DNA of 64,000 nucleotides, taken from contig NZ_CP092417.1 in NCBI RefSeq assembly GCF_023716865.1, positions 6,240,001-6,304,000 of the forward strand. Reading direction: 5' to 3'. Shown piece by piece: positions 8,860 to 16,468 of this stretch. How positions within the stretch are numbered: position 1 is the first letter of the stretch; each line of letters starts with the position of its first letter. The notes under the pieces are model-generated. The model was not told where the DNA came from. It saw nothing but the letters and a program-made list of their open reading frames with translations, and ran no database searches. This DNA is from Endozoicomonas sp. SCSIO W0465. Its GTDB lineage: Bacteria; Pseudomonadota; Gammaproteobacteria; Pseudomonadales; Endozoicomonadaceae. The position numbers and the translations under genes are program-made.

Positions 8860-10469
8860 GTAACTGTTCAGCACCCCCACATAAATCTGGAATTTTCTGA
8901 TTTTTATACCATCCTCTTAAGCACCATTTTTCCACAATATTCGCCAGCATGATTCCAGAACTACCCGCAACTATGTCGGCTGAGATTCTCTTGAAAGAGA
9001 ATGCAGAGCTGCGGATGAGAGTTGCCTGTCTGGAAGAGCGATGTCGAGAATTGGAAGAAAAGGTTGGCAAGAACAGTCAAAACAGCAGCAAGCCGCCATC
9101 GTCTGATGGTTATCAAAAACCTTGTAAAAACAGTAATTCTCCAGATCATTCTGACGACCTTTCCGCAGATAAAGGTACCGATCCATCGGATGAAAAACCC
9201 AATCCTAAAAGTCTGAGACAGTCTTCTGGTAATAAAGCCGGTGGAAAGAAAGGGCATCAGGGCACTTGTCTTAAACAGGTCGATATCCCTGACTATATTG
9301 AGTACCTTCCGGTTAAAGAATGCAATAAATGTCAGGCGTCTCTCTTCTTGATAGTGAGCCGGTCAAATATATTGAACGACAGGTGTTTGAACCAGGGAGA
9401 CCGGGTGAATTTGAAGTAACGGCCCATAGAGCTGAAGTAAAAATCTGCACTTGTGGTTGTCGGAATCAGGCTGAATTCCCGGAAGGTGTTACCGCTGCCG
9501 CACAATATGGCTCAGCCACACAGGCTATGGCCGTCTATCTTAACCAATACCATTTCCTGCCTTTTAAGCGCGTGTCAGAGTATTTTAATACTCTCTATAA
9601 AATGAGTGTAAGTGCAGGCACTGTCGCCAATTTTGTGGCCAGAACCTATGAAAATCTGGCTTCTACTGAAGAGGTTATTCGTGACGCCTTGCGGGAATCG
9701 TCTGTTGCCGGAGCCGATGAAACGGGTATGCGGGCCGAGGGCTCTTTGCACTGGCTACACGTTATGCGGGATGAACAATGGACGCTCTACTACTTGTCTG
9801 AAAAGCGAGGTCGTGAGGCCATGGACACGATGGGCATACTGCTAACATTTGCAGGCGTTCTGGTTCATGATCATTGGAAATCCTATTTTGCATATGCGGC
9901 AACTCACGTACTTTGCAATGCCCATCACCTGAGGGAGCTTTTGGGTGTTGTTGATAGGGACAGCAATCAACTGGCGTTGCGATTGATGAAGCTACTGAGG
10001 CTTTCCTGGCATTACTGCAAGGGCTTTAAGACCATAGGTATGCTACAGATGCCAAGTGTTGTCTGTGAACGAATCGAGAAGATTTATGACCGGTTGCTTC
10101 AGCGGGCTCTAATGAAAGAAGTCGTCTATATGGAGAAGCAACGAGAGGAGCTTAAGCGCAAGAAAGTCAAGAATACTAAAGCTTACAATCTCTTCAAACG
10201 ACTCACTGAGTTCAAGGCTGAGACACTGCGCTTCATGTCAGATTTTACCATTCCCTTCGATAACAATGGCAGTGAGCGGGATGTTCGAATGGCCAAGTTA
10301 AAGCAGAAAATCTCAGGCTGCTTCAGGAGTGCAGACGGTGGTTCTATGTTTGCACGGATTCGCAGCTATTTGTCGTCTGCCAGAAAACAGGGAATGGACA
10401 TATATCAATCACTTCATAGAGCTGTTCGGAATTACTGTAATATGCCTTTGCTCAGTGCTGAATAGTTAC
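8860..10469 (+). mobile_element. IS66-family element, copy A, 1,610 bp
   Basis: The ends are GTAACTGTTCAGC and GCTGAATAGTTAC, inverted repeats with one mismatch. The 8-bp target duplication AAGTCGAG is at 8852-8859 and 10470-10477, as expected for IS66. It carries only the large transposase, like the ISBst12-type subgroup that lacks tnpA and tnpB. It inserted into the terminal repeat of the IS4-family element. Compared with copy B (59942-61549) it has a 2-base CT insertion near 9340. Confidence 0.95.
8949..10465 (+). pseudogene. IS66 transposase, frameshifted copy
   Basis: The frame from the ATG at 8949 is identical to copy B for about 132 codons and is then thrown out of frame by two extra bases (CTCT instead of CT near 9340); it ends at 9419. 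The remaining catalytic part is open to 10465 in another frame (DDE residues in GADETG, VHDHWKSY and NGSERDVR). No single protein of normal length can be made unless the ribosome shifts, so this copy is probably dead and depends on copy B in trans. Confidence 0.9.
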
Positions 10470-10542
10470 AAGTCGAGTATGTCTTTCTTGTTCACTCCAT
10501 AGAAATTTTCTGTGAGCCATTCTGTTAAATACTCTCCTACGG

Positions 10543-10798
10543 GGCTAAGTTCCCTTTAATGGTTGGTGGTAGTTTTAATAGCTGTAGATATTCAGGTATT
10601 AAACAGAAATACTGAAACGCTATTAAAATTAAATATCAGCCATTGCCAGCTAAGAAATCCACTGAGCAAGGTCTTTCACTGCTCTTCCCAAGCCCTATGC
10701 TCTGTTGGTTTTTCTCAAGTACCTATAATAAATCTAAGTACTTATTACTCCAAGGTATGAAGAAAAAAACAACGCCAACCACTAAAGGGAACATAGCC
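10543..10798 (+). mobile_element. 256-bp MITE-like element, copy A
   Basis: The ends GGCTAAGTTCCCTTTAATGG and the reverse complement of GGCTATGTTCCCTTTAGTGG form near-perfect inverted repeats. The 9-bp target duplication CTCCTACGG is at 10534-10542 and 10799-10807. A second copy of identical length lies inverted at 14669-14924. It holds no transposase; the short frames inside it lack support. A 9-bp duplication suggests it is moved in trans by an unidentified IS. It interrupts the membrane-protein gene at 7167-11135. Confidence 0.9.
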
Positions 10799-11118
10799 CT
10801 CCTACGGTGTGGATTCCATTATGGAATGCTATAACCTCATACCTGAGCAAATAATCATTAATGAACAAATCAATATTTGATAAATGATTTTCGATTTCTT
10901 TATCAGAAAGATTGAACTCTCTTAAATAACTTTCAAATGTTTGCAGTGCATAAAAATTTGATATTCGATTCAATCTGATTTTTTCTTTCCGTTTTATAAA
11001 CTCCATAATTTCAAACCTTACTTCTCTACTCAATATTAATGACAACAGAATGCTGGCAAACCAGAAAACCGGTATCGGCTCTTGAATCTTGAACCTATTC
11101 AAAAATATGGTCCATCCC

Positions 11119-11538
11119 TCAACCCTTGAAACCATTTTTTAGTTCAGGACAATATTCCCTGTTTTTAATAGAAATCTGGTCATTCAGCGTCCAAAAGTCA
11201 TAAATAACACCAAGCCCAAAAAAGCCAAGGGTAAACAGATACAAAACTCCGGATATCCATTTCCCCAGATACATACGGTGAACGCCGAATAGCCCCAGGA
11301 AAGTCAGCAAGATCCAAGTAACTGAGTAATCGTACTGACCACTATGAAAACGAAGATCTGCTTCCCGGTCCATGGCCGGAATAAGGAAAAGATCGATCAG
11401 CCAACCAATGCCGAAGAGACCAAAAGTGAACAACCAGATTGTGCCGGTTACTGGTTTGCCATAATAAAATCGGTGAGCACCAAGAAAACCAAAAACCCAG
11501 AGCACGTAACCGATAACTTTACTATGAGTGTCGTTCAT
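11119..11538 (-). CDS. Double TM2-domain membrane protein
   Basis: The protein is 139 aa and consists of two tandem TM2 units: YVLWVFGFLGAHRFYYGKPVTG with FTFGLFGIGWLIDLFLIP, then ILLTFLGLFGVHRMYLGKWISG with FTLGFFGLGVIYDFW. Each unit has two membrane spans joined by the conserved G-x-H-R/Y-F/M-Y-x-G-K turn, so four spans in the inner membrane are predicted. The linker is charged (DREADLRFHSGQYD). Function of bacterial TM2 proteins is unknown. It is the first gene of a two-gene unit with the broken gene downstream (17-bp overlap). Confidence 0.9.
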   Translation of the reverse strand: MNDTHSKVIGYVLWVFGFLGAHRFYYGKPVTGTIWLFTFGLFGIGWLIDLFLIPAMDREADLRFHSGQYDYSVTWILLTFLGLFGVHRMYLGKWISGVLYLFTLGFFGLGVIYDFWTLNDQISIKNREYCPELKNGFKG

Positions 11539-11722
11539 TGTTCACCTGAACTATTGAAAATGGCGAGTTCTGACCAAGGTTCAAAATGATGAGTGGTAAG
11601 TCTGATTGTTGTAAACCATATTTTCTCCAATTGAAATAATAGGTTTATACTTGCCTTAATCAGAAACATAAATCAAAAAATGTTGAAACTATTTCCTGAG
11701 CCGCAACCACGCTACCGCCCCT

Positions 11723-11989
11723 CTATTCCATTTCATAGAGTATTAAGGCAGTTCTACGTTTTACGACCATTTCTACATAGTTGCATAGGCGTGAAATAGT
11801 ACCACCGAACCGTTTACCGTGGTATTTTTTCGGACATGTTTTGCTACTGCTCATATTTAACACTGAACCTGCCTGGATAGATTGACTGGTATTGAGAGAG
11901 CCTGAAGACGCTAACGTCGTCTGACTGCTATCGAACAGCTGACTTCCCCAGATCTTGAGACAGGCTGATACTCCGGTCAACAAATTCAT
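11723..11989 (-). CDS. Small hypothetical protein next to the LexA box
   Basis: From the ATG at 11989 the product is 88 aa, Ser/Thr-rich at the N-terminus (SSQTTLASSGSLNTSQS) and basic at the C-terminus (PKKYHGKRFGG ... VVKRRTALILYEME). No family is recognised, and the ribosome site is weak. The main reason to list it is its position, divergent from 12158 with a LexA-type box between them. An upstream ATG at 12049 would include the regulatory region and is less likely. Confidence 0.35.
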   Translation of the reverse strand: MNLLTGVSACLKIWGSQLFDSSQTTLASSGSLNTSQSIQAGSVLNMSSSKTCPKKYHGKRFGGTISRLCNYVEMVVKRRTALILYEME

Positions 11990-12055
11990 TTTGATGACTT
12001 TTTGTGTACCACGAACACTAATTATGCACATAGTGCACACGGTACACATTAAAAA

Positions 12056-12075
12056 TACTGTTACTATTTACAGTA
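12056..12075. promoter_or_regulatory. Putative LexA (SOS) box
   Basis: TACTGTTACTATTTACAGTA fits the gammaproteobacterial LexA consensus TACTGT-N8-ACAGTA exactly in both half-sites (CTGT-N8-ACAG). It lies between two small divergent frames (11989 leftward, 12158 rightward). An additional inverted repeat, GTGTACC ... GGTACAC, at about 12005-12048 could be a second operator for another regulator. Confidence 0.75.
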
Positions 12076-12157
12076 CAGTATTTTTATTGCACGATAGTCA
12101 TCACTGGATAACAACATTTTCGCCCAACCAACTAATAACAATCGATGGACGTTAATC

Positions 12158-12328
12158 ATGGACAATCGGTCACTCTGGCTCGCCAAGGTCTCTCAGCTGG
12201 TTTCTCTCCTCTTTCATGTTCTGCAGCTCTCACGGGATGAGTCTGAGGCAGTAATGAGCTCAGTTAAACATCATCGTGACAAGGCCAAACCGGAGCAGGA
12301 ACAGGAAGCTCAGCGAAATGATTGTTGA
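12158..12328 (+). CDS. Small hypothetical protein, possibly SOS-controlled
   Basis: A 56-aa frame starts about 80 bp after the LexA box. Residues 1-25 (MDNRSLWLAKVSQLVSLLFHVL) are amphipathic to hydrophobic, and the rest is charged and helical (LSRDESEAVMSSVKHHRDKAKPEQEQEAQ). It resembles small DNA-damage-induced membrane-associated peptides only in layout; no family is recognised. The end overlaps the convergent phage-gene fragment by 19 bp. No clear ribosome site, so coding status is uncertain. Confidence 0.4.
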   Translation: MDNRSLWLAKVSQLVSLLFHVLQLSRDESEAVMSSVKHHRDKAKPEQEQEAQRNDC

Positions 12329-12739
12329 TATCGCTTGACCGCATTCATTGATAGCTGGTTGATCCGCTCGTGCAGAGCATTCAGTCGTTGCCGTTTAGTA
12401 TCCGGGTTTATCAACCGGGCCTCCATCACCCGGCGAACTTCTTTTCTGAACTTATTAATCTCCCTGCTGGCTTTTTGGAGTCCGGCCTTGTTCCTGAGCT
12501 TTGCTCCGGGAAGTCTGTTCCAGTTCCTTCGCTCGCTCAGTGTCGCCAGACTCCTGGTATCGTCTGATACTGTTGGCAATCTCGATGATGTCTACAGTCA
12601 TATCATGCAGCTCATCAGTGTAGCGATTTCTGCTGGTCACCTTGTCCCGCACAACACTGCCCAGTGTTTCAAAATAGAGATGCTCTAGCTTTTTCGGTGA
12701 GCGCATCCAGTCTGGTACTTGTTCCGGCAGACGATGCAC
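12310..12739 (-). pseudogene. Truncated, diverged copy of the giant phage gene 3' end
   Basis: Two overlapping frames (12739-12455 and 12579-12310) match the C-terminus of the giant protein ending at 16469. Shared stretches include PDWMRSPKKLEHL versus PEWMRSPKKLEHL, LRNKAGLQKASREI versus LKNKAGLNKASREI, and the last residues NAVKRYQQSFR versus NAVKRYQQPFR. About 40 residues present in the full gene are missing in the middle, and the length (430 nt) is 143 codons plus one base. The divergence shows it is not a recent copy. It is probably the relic of a second related phage or an old duplication. Confidence 0.85.
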
Positions 12740-12831
12740 CGGTCTACAACGTCCGATACTGCATTGATAACGATGAATGCCAGAACTGTATTGATGCCTT
12801 TATTGAACAGCAGCGCGGGGGAGTGAATTAA
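12729..12831 (+). pseudogene. Possible 3' fragment of a Cys-containing protein
   Basis: A plus-strand frame without a start reads APVYNVRYCIDNDECQNC and ends GGVN with TAA at 12829-12831. The protein-like composition with three Cys, at the broken edge of the phage-gene fragment, suggests a gene tail left by a deletion. No family is recognised. Confidence 0.25.
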
Positions 12832-12913
12832 ACAGCGTTGCATGGCCATGCAATAAAGAGCAGCCAGACGCATTGACGAGACTGCTCTGGCACCCGGTCG
12901 CAGGTTGGTCACA

Positions 12914-13105
12914 TCAGGAGTGCGCCATTACGTCCTGGAGATCCTCCGCCCAGGCCAGGGCTTTCTGAAAAGCCGCATCGCCATATTGTGCTGAGCTGAA
13001 GCGACGAGTCAGGGCACAGGATTTACGATTCTGCTTTTTCTGGGAGATATGCGCGAGCCATCCGGTTTGACCGTCTTTCTGGGTGTATTTTTCGATGCTC
13101 ATCAT
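12914..13105 (-). CDS. Small AP2-like DNA-binding protein
   Basis: From ATG 13105 the product is 63 aa. The pattern TGWLAHISQKKQNRKSCALTRRF followed by YGDAAFQKALAWAEDLQ resembles the AP2 fold, with three short strands and one helix, seen in phage and mobile-element proteins. In that family the strands contact DNA. Alternatively it could be an arm-binding domain-like peptide. GGGAGA sits about 10 bases before the start. An upstream ATG at 13135 is possible but lacks a ribosome site. It stands alone beside phage relics, so it may be a phage leftover. Confidence 0.5.
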   Translation of the reverse strand: MMSIEKYTQKDGQTGWLAHISQKKQNRKSCALTRRFSSAQYGDAAFQKALAWAEDLQDVMAHS

Positions 13106-13197
13106 AACCGGCGATCTCCCTTTTGTGTCAATCATTGTGCCTCAGCGTGTTGCTTTCCGACGGTGCGCAATTATTCAGCAGAAGTGATCCAAAAATC

Positions 13198-13211
13198 TTG
13201 ATACGTATCAA
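13198..13211. promoter_or_regulatory. Perfect 14-bp palindrome in the intergenic region 13106-13503
   Basis: TTGATACGTATCAA is a perfect dyad in the 400-bp gap between the AP2-like gene and the CBM48-like gene. It could be an operator. The rest of the gap shows no gene. Confidence 0.3.
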
Positions 13212-13503
13212 TACTTATTATCGACAGATCAGGGGGCGAGTATCTACTGAATTTACACCCACCGATCAAGGTGAGGACAAAAATGGTTTGCCAAGAGATA
13301 CTCCTTAACGGTCAGAGAATGATCAAAATGTGTTCTCTTACACTCTGAATTTTACGAATAAAAACTCATTAACAATCACCGACAAACAGAGAAATACACA
13401 ACCGACCAGCAAGAAACAGCCGTATCAAGTTTGATTTGATCACCATCAATGATCGCTGTACCGTAGACTTTCAAGCCCTGAGAACCTTGAGGATTGATTG
13501 TCC

Positions 13504-13806
13504 ATGCTGAAGAAAAAAACGATCAAAAAAACAGCGGAAACCGAAGTGACGTTTGAGTTCGCTCAACCGGGCATCAAGTCCGTGTCGCTGGTTGCGGACT
13601 TTAATCAGTGGCAACCGGTCACCATGAAATACCACAAAAAAGAAAACGCCTTCCGGACCAAAGTAAAGCTGCCCGGCGACAATACCTTCCATTTCCGTTA
13701 CCTGCTGGATGAGACCATCTGGGAGAACGACCATAACGCAGACGACTACGTGCCCAACCCTTACGGCAGTGATAACAGTGTGGTCTACACAAAGATCAAG
13801 AAGTAA
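13504..13806 (+). CDS. Stand-alone CBM48-like (isoamylase N-terminal) domain protein
   Basis: The protein is 100 aa. After a basic head (MLKKKTIKKTAETE) it is a single carbohydrate-binding-type beta-sandwich: VTFEFAQPGIKSVSLVADFN, QWQPVTMKYHKKENAFRTKVKLPG, HFRYLLDETIWENDHNADDYVPNPYG. This is the early-set domain of glycogen branching and debranching enzymes and of AMPK-beta-like proteins, which binds alpha-glucans. No catalytic domain is attached, so it is probably a glycogen-associated or regulatory protein in the cytoplasm. A TTG two codons upstream is in frame, but the ATG is preferred. A strong terminator follows, so it is monocistronic. Confidence 0.82.
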   Translation: MLKKKTIKKTAETEVTFEFAQPGIKSVSLVADFNQWQPVTMKYHKKENAFRTKVKLPGDNTFHFRYLLDETIWENDHNADDYVPNPYGSDNSVVYTKIKK

Positions 13807-13813
13807 TTAAAAG

Positions 13814-13849
13814 AAACCCCCGTCACCATAGGGGTGATGACGGGGTTTT
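13814..13849 (+). terminator. Rho-independent terminator of the CBM48-like gene
   Basis: The arms AAACCCCCGTCA and TGACGGGGTTTT lie 8 bp after the stop codon and end in a T-run. Confidence 0.88.
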
Positions 13850-13932
13850 CTCTACCAGCATAAGGAGTGATGTGGTATCGGTAAGCTACCAGAACGCTAC
13901 TCGATGGTCAAAAAACAATCGCTCCAGCCTGC

Positions 13933-14124
13933 TTAACTGAGGCACTCAAACCGCCTGACGGCATGATCACCCAGCAACGACCGAACCTTCTCCTTGCACT
14001 TATCCACGCACTCCGTCTCGGTCATCTCATCAACCCGTGCGGCGCATTTTGGTCCAAAGATGTCCAGCATCAGTTGTTTGCACTGCTGTTTTTTGGAGGG
14101 AGTTTCAATATCAAGATCAATCAT
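13933..14124 (-). CDS. Small hypothetical protein with four cysteines
   Basis: The product is 63 aa, charged and helical, with Cys at about residues 15, 28, 39 and 43 and a further one near the end (ETECVDKCKEKVRSLLG ... RRFECLS). No signal peptide. The family is not recognised; Cys spacing could mean metal binding or a disulfide-linked helical hairpin. It stands alone. Confidence 0.5.
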   Translation of the reverse strand: MIDLDIETPSKKQQCKQLMLDIFGPKCAARVDEMTETECVDKCKEKVRSLLGDHAVRRFECLS

Positions 14125-14382
14125 GATACACCTGTATTACCTTATGAAAGCCAGTTCCTGATCATCGAATTTAATTAGAACGTACAGCTATCTCATCTAA
14201 TACAGCAAATCGATCCCTAATCCTCAGTGTAACCACCCGGACAGTGCGCAGACAAAGGAGGTATGGAATAACAAGTCCAGTCAGGTAAACAGACCGTTTA
14301 TCGCAACACCGCCAGCACTCCACCACAGAACATCTCCGGCCTTAGCCATCGGTGATGAGATATTGACAGAGAGACGCCTATT

Positions 14383-14610
14383 TTACGGGAGAGTCTGGCT
14401 TTTCTGCTGATAATATTCTCGGCAGGTTTCAATAGGGTCCCGCCCCTCAGACATTTGCTGGTTCCACCGCTGAACCCCACTGCGAATTCGAGACTGGCGC
14501 TCCGTGTCCGATAACTCTGGGTTGTCCAGCATCGACAGGTAGCCGTATAGATTGCGGTCCATTCTGTACTGGTTTGTCTGCCTGTTTTTTCTGATGGTTG
14601 AATTATTCAT
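14383..14610 (-). CDS. Small hypothetical protein
   Basis: The product is 75 aa, polar and rich in Asn, Gln and Arg (MNNSTIRKNRQTNQYRMDRN ... VQRWNQQMSEGRDPIETCREYYQQKSQ). No family is recognised. The composition is that of a real soluble helical protein, and a ribosome-site-like GAGGGTAATT precedes the ATG. The MITE copy B starts 59 bp upstream, so the insertion may separate it from its promoter. Confidence 0.5.
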   Translation of the reverse strand: MNNSTIRKNRQTNQYRMDRNLYGYLSMLDNPELSDTERQSRIRSGVQRWNQQMSEGRDPIETCREYYQQKSQTLP

Positions 14611-14668
14611 AATTACCCTCTACGAGCTCTGCGACAGTTAGCTTGTCTATCAACAAAGCTAATCGAGT

Positions 14669-14924
14669 GGCTATGTTCCCTTTAGTGGTTGGCGTTGTTT
14701 TTTTCTTCATACCTTGGAGTAATAAGTACTTAGATTTATTATAGGTACTTGAGAAAAACCAACAGAGCATAGGGCTTGGGAAGAGCAGTGAAAGACCTTG
14801 CTCAGTGGATTTCTTAGCTGGCAATGGCTGATATTTAATTTTAATAGCGTTTCAGTATTTCTGTTTAATACCTGAATATCTACAGCTATTAAAACTACCA
14901 CCAACCATTAAAGGGAACTTAGCC
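14669..14924 (-). mobile_element. 256-bp MITE-like element, copy B
   Basis: Same length as copy A at 10543-10798 and inverted relative to it. The 9-bp target duplication TAATCGAGT is at 14660-14668 and 14925-14933. The two copies differ at only a few positions, so movement was recent. It is in an intergenic site. Confidence 0.9.
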
Positions 14925-15372
14925 TAATCGAGTCGTGGTGTTGAAATCGTCTGCCAGGCAATAAGATGGGTGAATATTCCCTTTCTATGCCTAATACCCC
15001 CGAAGGGTTTGAAGTTGCAACACAGGGACAAGCGAACAAAATCATAGGAGCATTGAAGTACTGTGTGACTAGCCAGACTGGTTGCACCTATAAGTGAACA
15101 CAGACCACAACAATAGCAATTTCATAGGCGACGGGTTTAAAAGCAGGCGAAAACTGACAGGATACTTAATCGTGCTTTCCTATAGGATGCAAGGCAATGA
15201 TAACTTATATCGAATCAGCCTGACCTGAATCAAATGGGCAATGTCCACGCAAAAATATTCTTGCACCTTTGCCTATGAAAAAACACAATGCCTCCAATCC
15301 TGTCGCCTGTATGAACATATATCGAGCAACAGAAAGAGAATAAAAAAGACCGGACGTTATGGGGGACATTCT

Positions 15373-15882
15373 ATGGAGCCAGCAGCCGCCTCAATTTCCA
15401 TTCCACCATCATCTTTTGATGCATGGCTACAAGACCAGTCATCGAACCTGCAATCCTGGTTCAAAAGTCAGCGTGGCACTATTGACGGGCTCACTGTTCG
15501 AAAACACCCTGCCTGCCTGAAACCACAGATCTTCCTACCTGCCGATGAAAAAACAGCTTATGACCGGGCCCGATTTGACTTGATGATAAACACTGGCCGA
15601 GATATCTGGTGCATCACGCTGGACATGGTCTTTTACCTAAAACCTCGCGTGACCGATGAAGGCAAGCTGGCCAACGCCAGTATTCTGTTTACCGTGCTGG
15701 ATGAAGATGACCGGCCCAAGGTGGTTGACTACCTGCCCGTGTGGGAGAACACATCAGCTCAGCACGTTGGAGGGGACTTTACAGCAGAGCAATGGATAAC
15801 ACACTGGTTCAGAAAACTCACCAAAAGCCGGAGGCTTCATCGCATCTTTGCCTATAAAACATGGATAAGGGAAGCTGACTAA
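15373..15882 (+). CDS. Hypothetical soluble protein
   Basis: From the ATG at 15373 (GGGGGA 8 bases before it) the product is 169 aa; an in-frame ATG at 15241 would add 44 residues of unlikely composition. It is a soluble mixed alpha/beta protein with many aromatic residues (FDAWLQDQSSNLQSWFKS, ARFDLMINTGRDIWCITLDMVFYL, WITHWFRKLTKSRRLHRIFAYKTWI). No family recognised. A terminator follows. It lies at the boundary with the phage late region and may be host or phage. Confidence 0.55.
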   Translation: MEPAAASISIPPSSFDAWLQDQSSNLQSWFKSQRGTIDGLTVRKHPACLKPQIFLPADEKTAYDRARFDLMINTGRDIWCITLDMVFYLKPRVTDEGKLANASILFTVLDEDDRPKVVDYLPVWENTSAQHVGGDFTAEQWITHWFRKLTKSRRLHRIFAYKTWIREAD

Positions 15883-16001
15883 CAACAGATTGGAGGTAAC
15901 ACTTTCTTATCGTTCACTGAGCCCATAGTACAATGGATGGACAAATACGGATAGACTCCCGCCTCTTGTTGCATCAGACTTCATCCAGTCTCAAAGTTTT
16001 T

Positions 16002-16039
16002 GCTGATACCTGTCCCCAGATAGGGTCAGCATTTTTTTT
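16002..16039 (+). terminator. Rho-independent terminator after the 15373 gene
   Basis: GCTGA and TCAGC arms with an inner CCT/AGG pairing are followed by eight T residues at 16032-16039, about 120 bp after the stop codon. Confidence 0.75.
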
Positions 16040-16468
16040 CCGAGCAATATCAACGACGGATTCAAGTTCCGACACTCAGCTCAATAGGTCTCCATAAAAT
16101 TCGATTGATTTCATATAAAAGTGCGAACCAGTCTTTAAATATGGCGGAAGCATTTATGATACGAATTCAGGGTGTCTACTGAATGGGGTTAGTCAGAAAA
16201 AGTAGTTGCTGTATTGACTGATGGGATCTAGGCAAGTCATACCAGACGACATTGCCAGTCAAAAAGAAAAAAACGGACCCTAAAGCCCGTGAGATAAGAT
16301 TTTCTCTGCAAAATTCACAGTAGGTAAACTGCGCCCCAAGAAACATGGTTCATTAGGAACAGTGCCTCTTCCGTGAGGACGTGAGCATCCTATTGAAAAC
16401 AGCAGTCCTTCGGAATTGGTAGTAGCACCTAAAATGGTGCGACTAAGACCTTGTGTCTGGACGGTTAA
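16040..16468. other. Gap at the end of the phage late operon
   Basis: About 430 bp with no supported gene. It follows the stop of the giant gene on the minus strand. No direct repeat that could be an attachment site was recognised, although this is where a prophage end could lie. Confidence 0.4.

Larger units (their letters stand above)
7167..11135 (-). pseudogene. Small membrane-protein gene broken by nested insertions
   Basis: Three pieces join exactly: 10799-11135, 10488-10533 and 7167-7332. Removing the MITE (with one 9-bp duplication) and the IS4-family element (with one 10-bp duplication and its nested IS66) gives 549 nt, 183 codons in one frame, i.e. 182 aa. The N-terminus (MVSRVEGWTIFLNRFKIQEP) is followed by one hydrophobic span (VFWFASILLSLILS) and then a charged helical domain ending in VRPWLANFTEKNQRGI. 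Family unknown. The start overlaps the upstream TM2 gene by 17 bp, so the two were an operon of membrane proteins. Any short frame starting at 7373 is an artefact, because its first 14 codons come from the IS end. Confidence 0.85.

Noticed and set aside
12685..12912. Minus-strand frame of 75 codons upstream of the giant-gene fragment
   Set aside because: No ribosome site, and composition unlike a protein; it overlaps the fragment out of frame.
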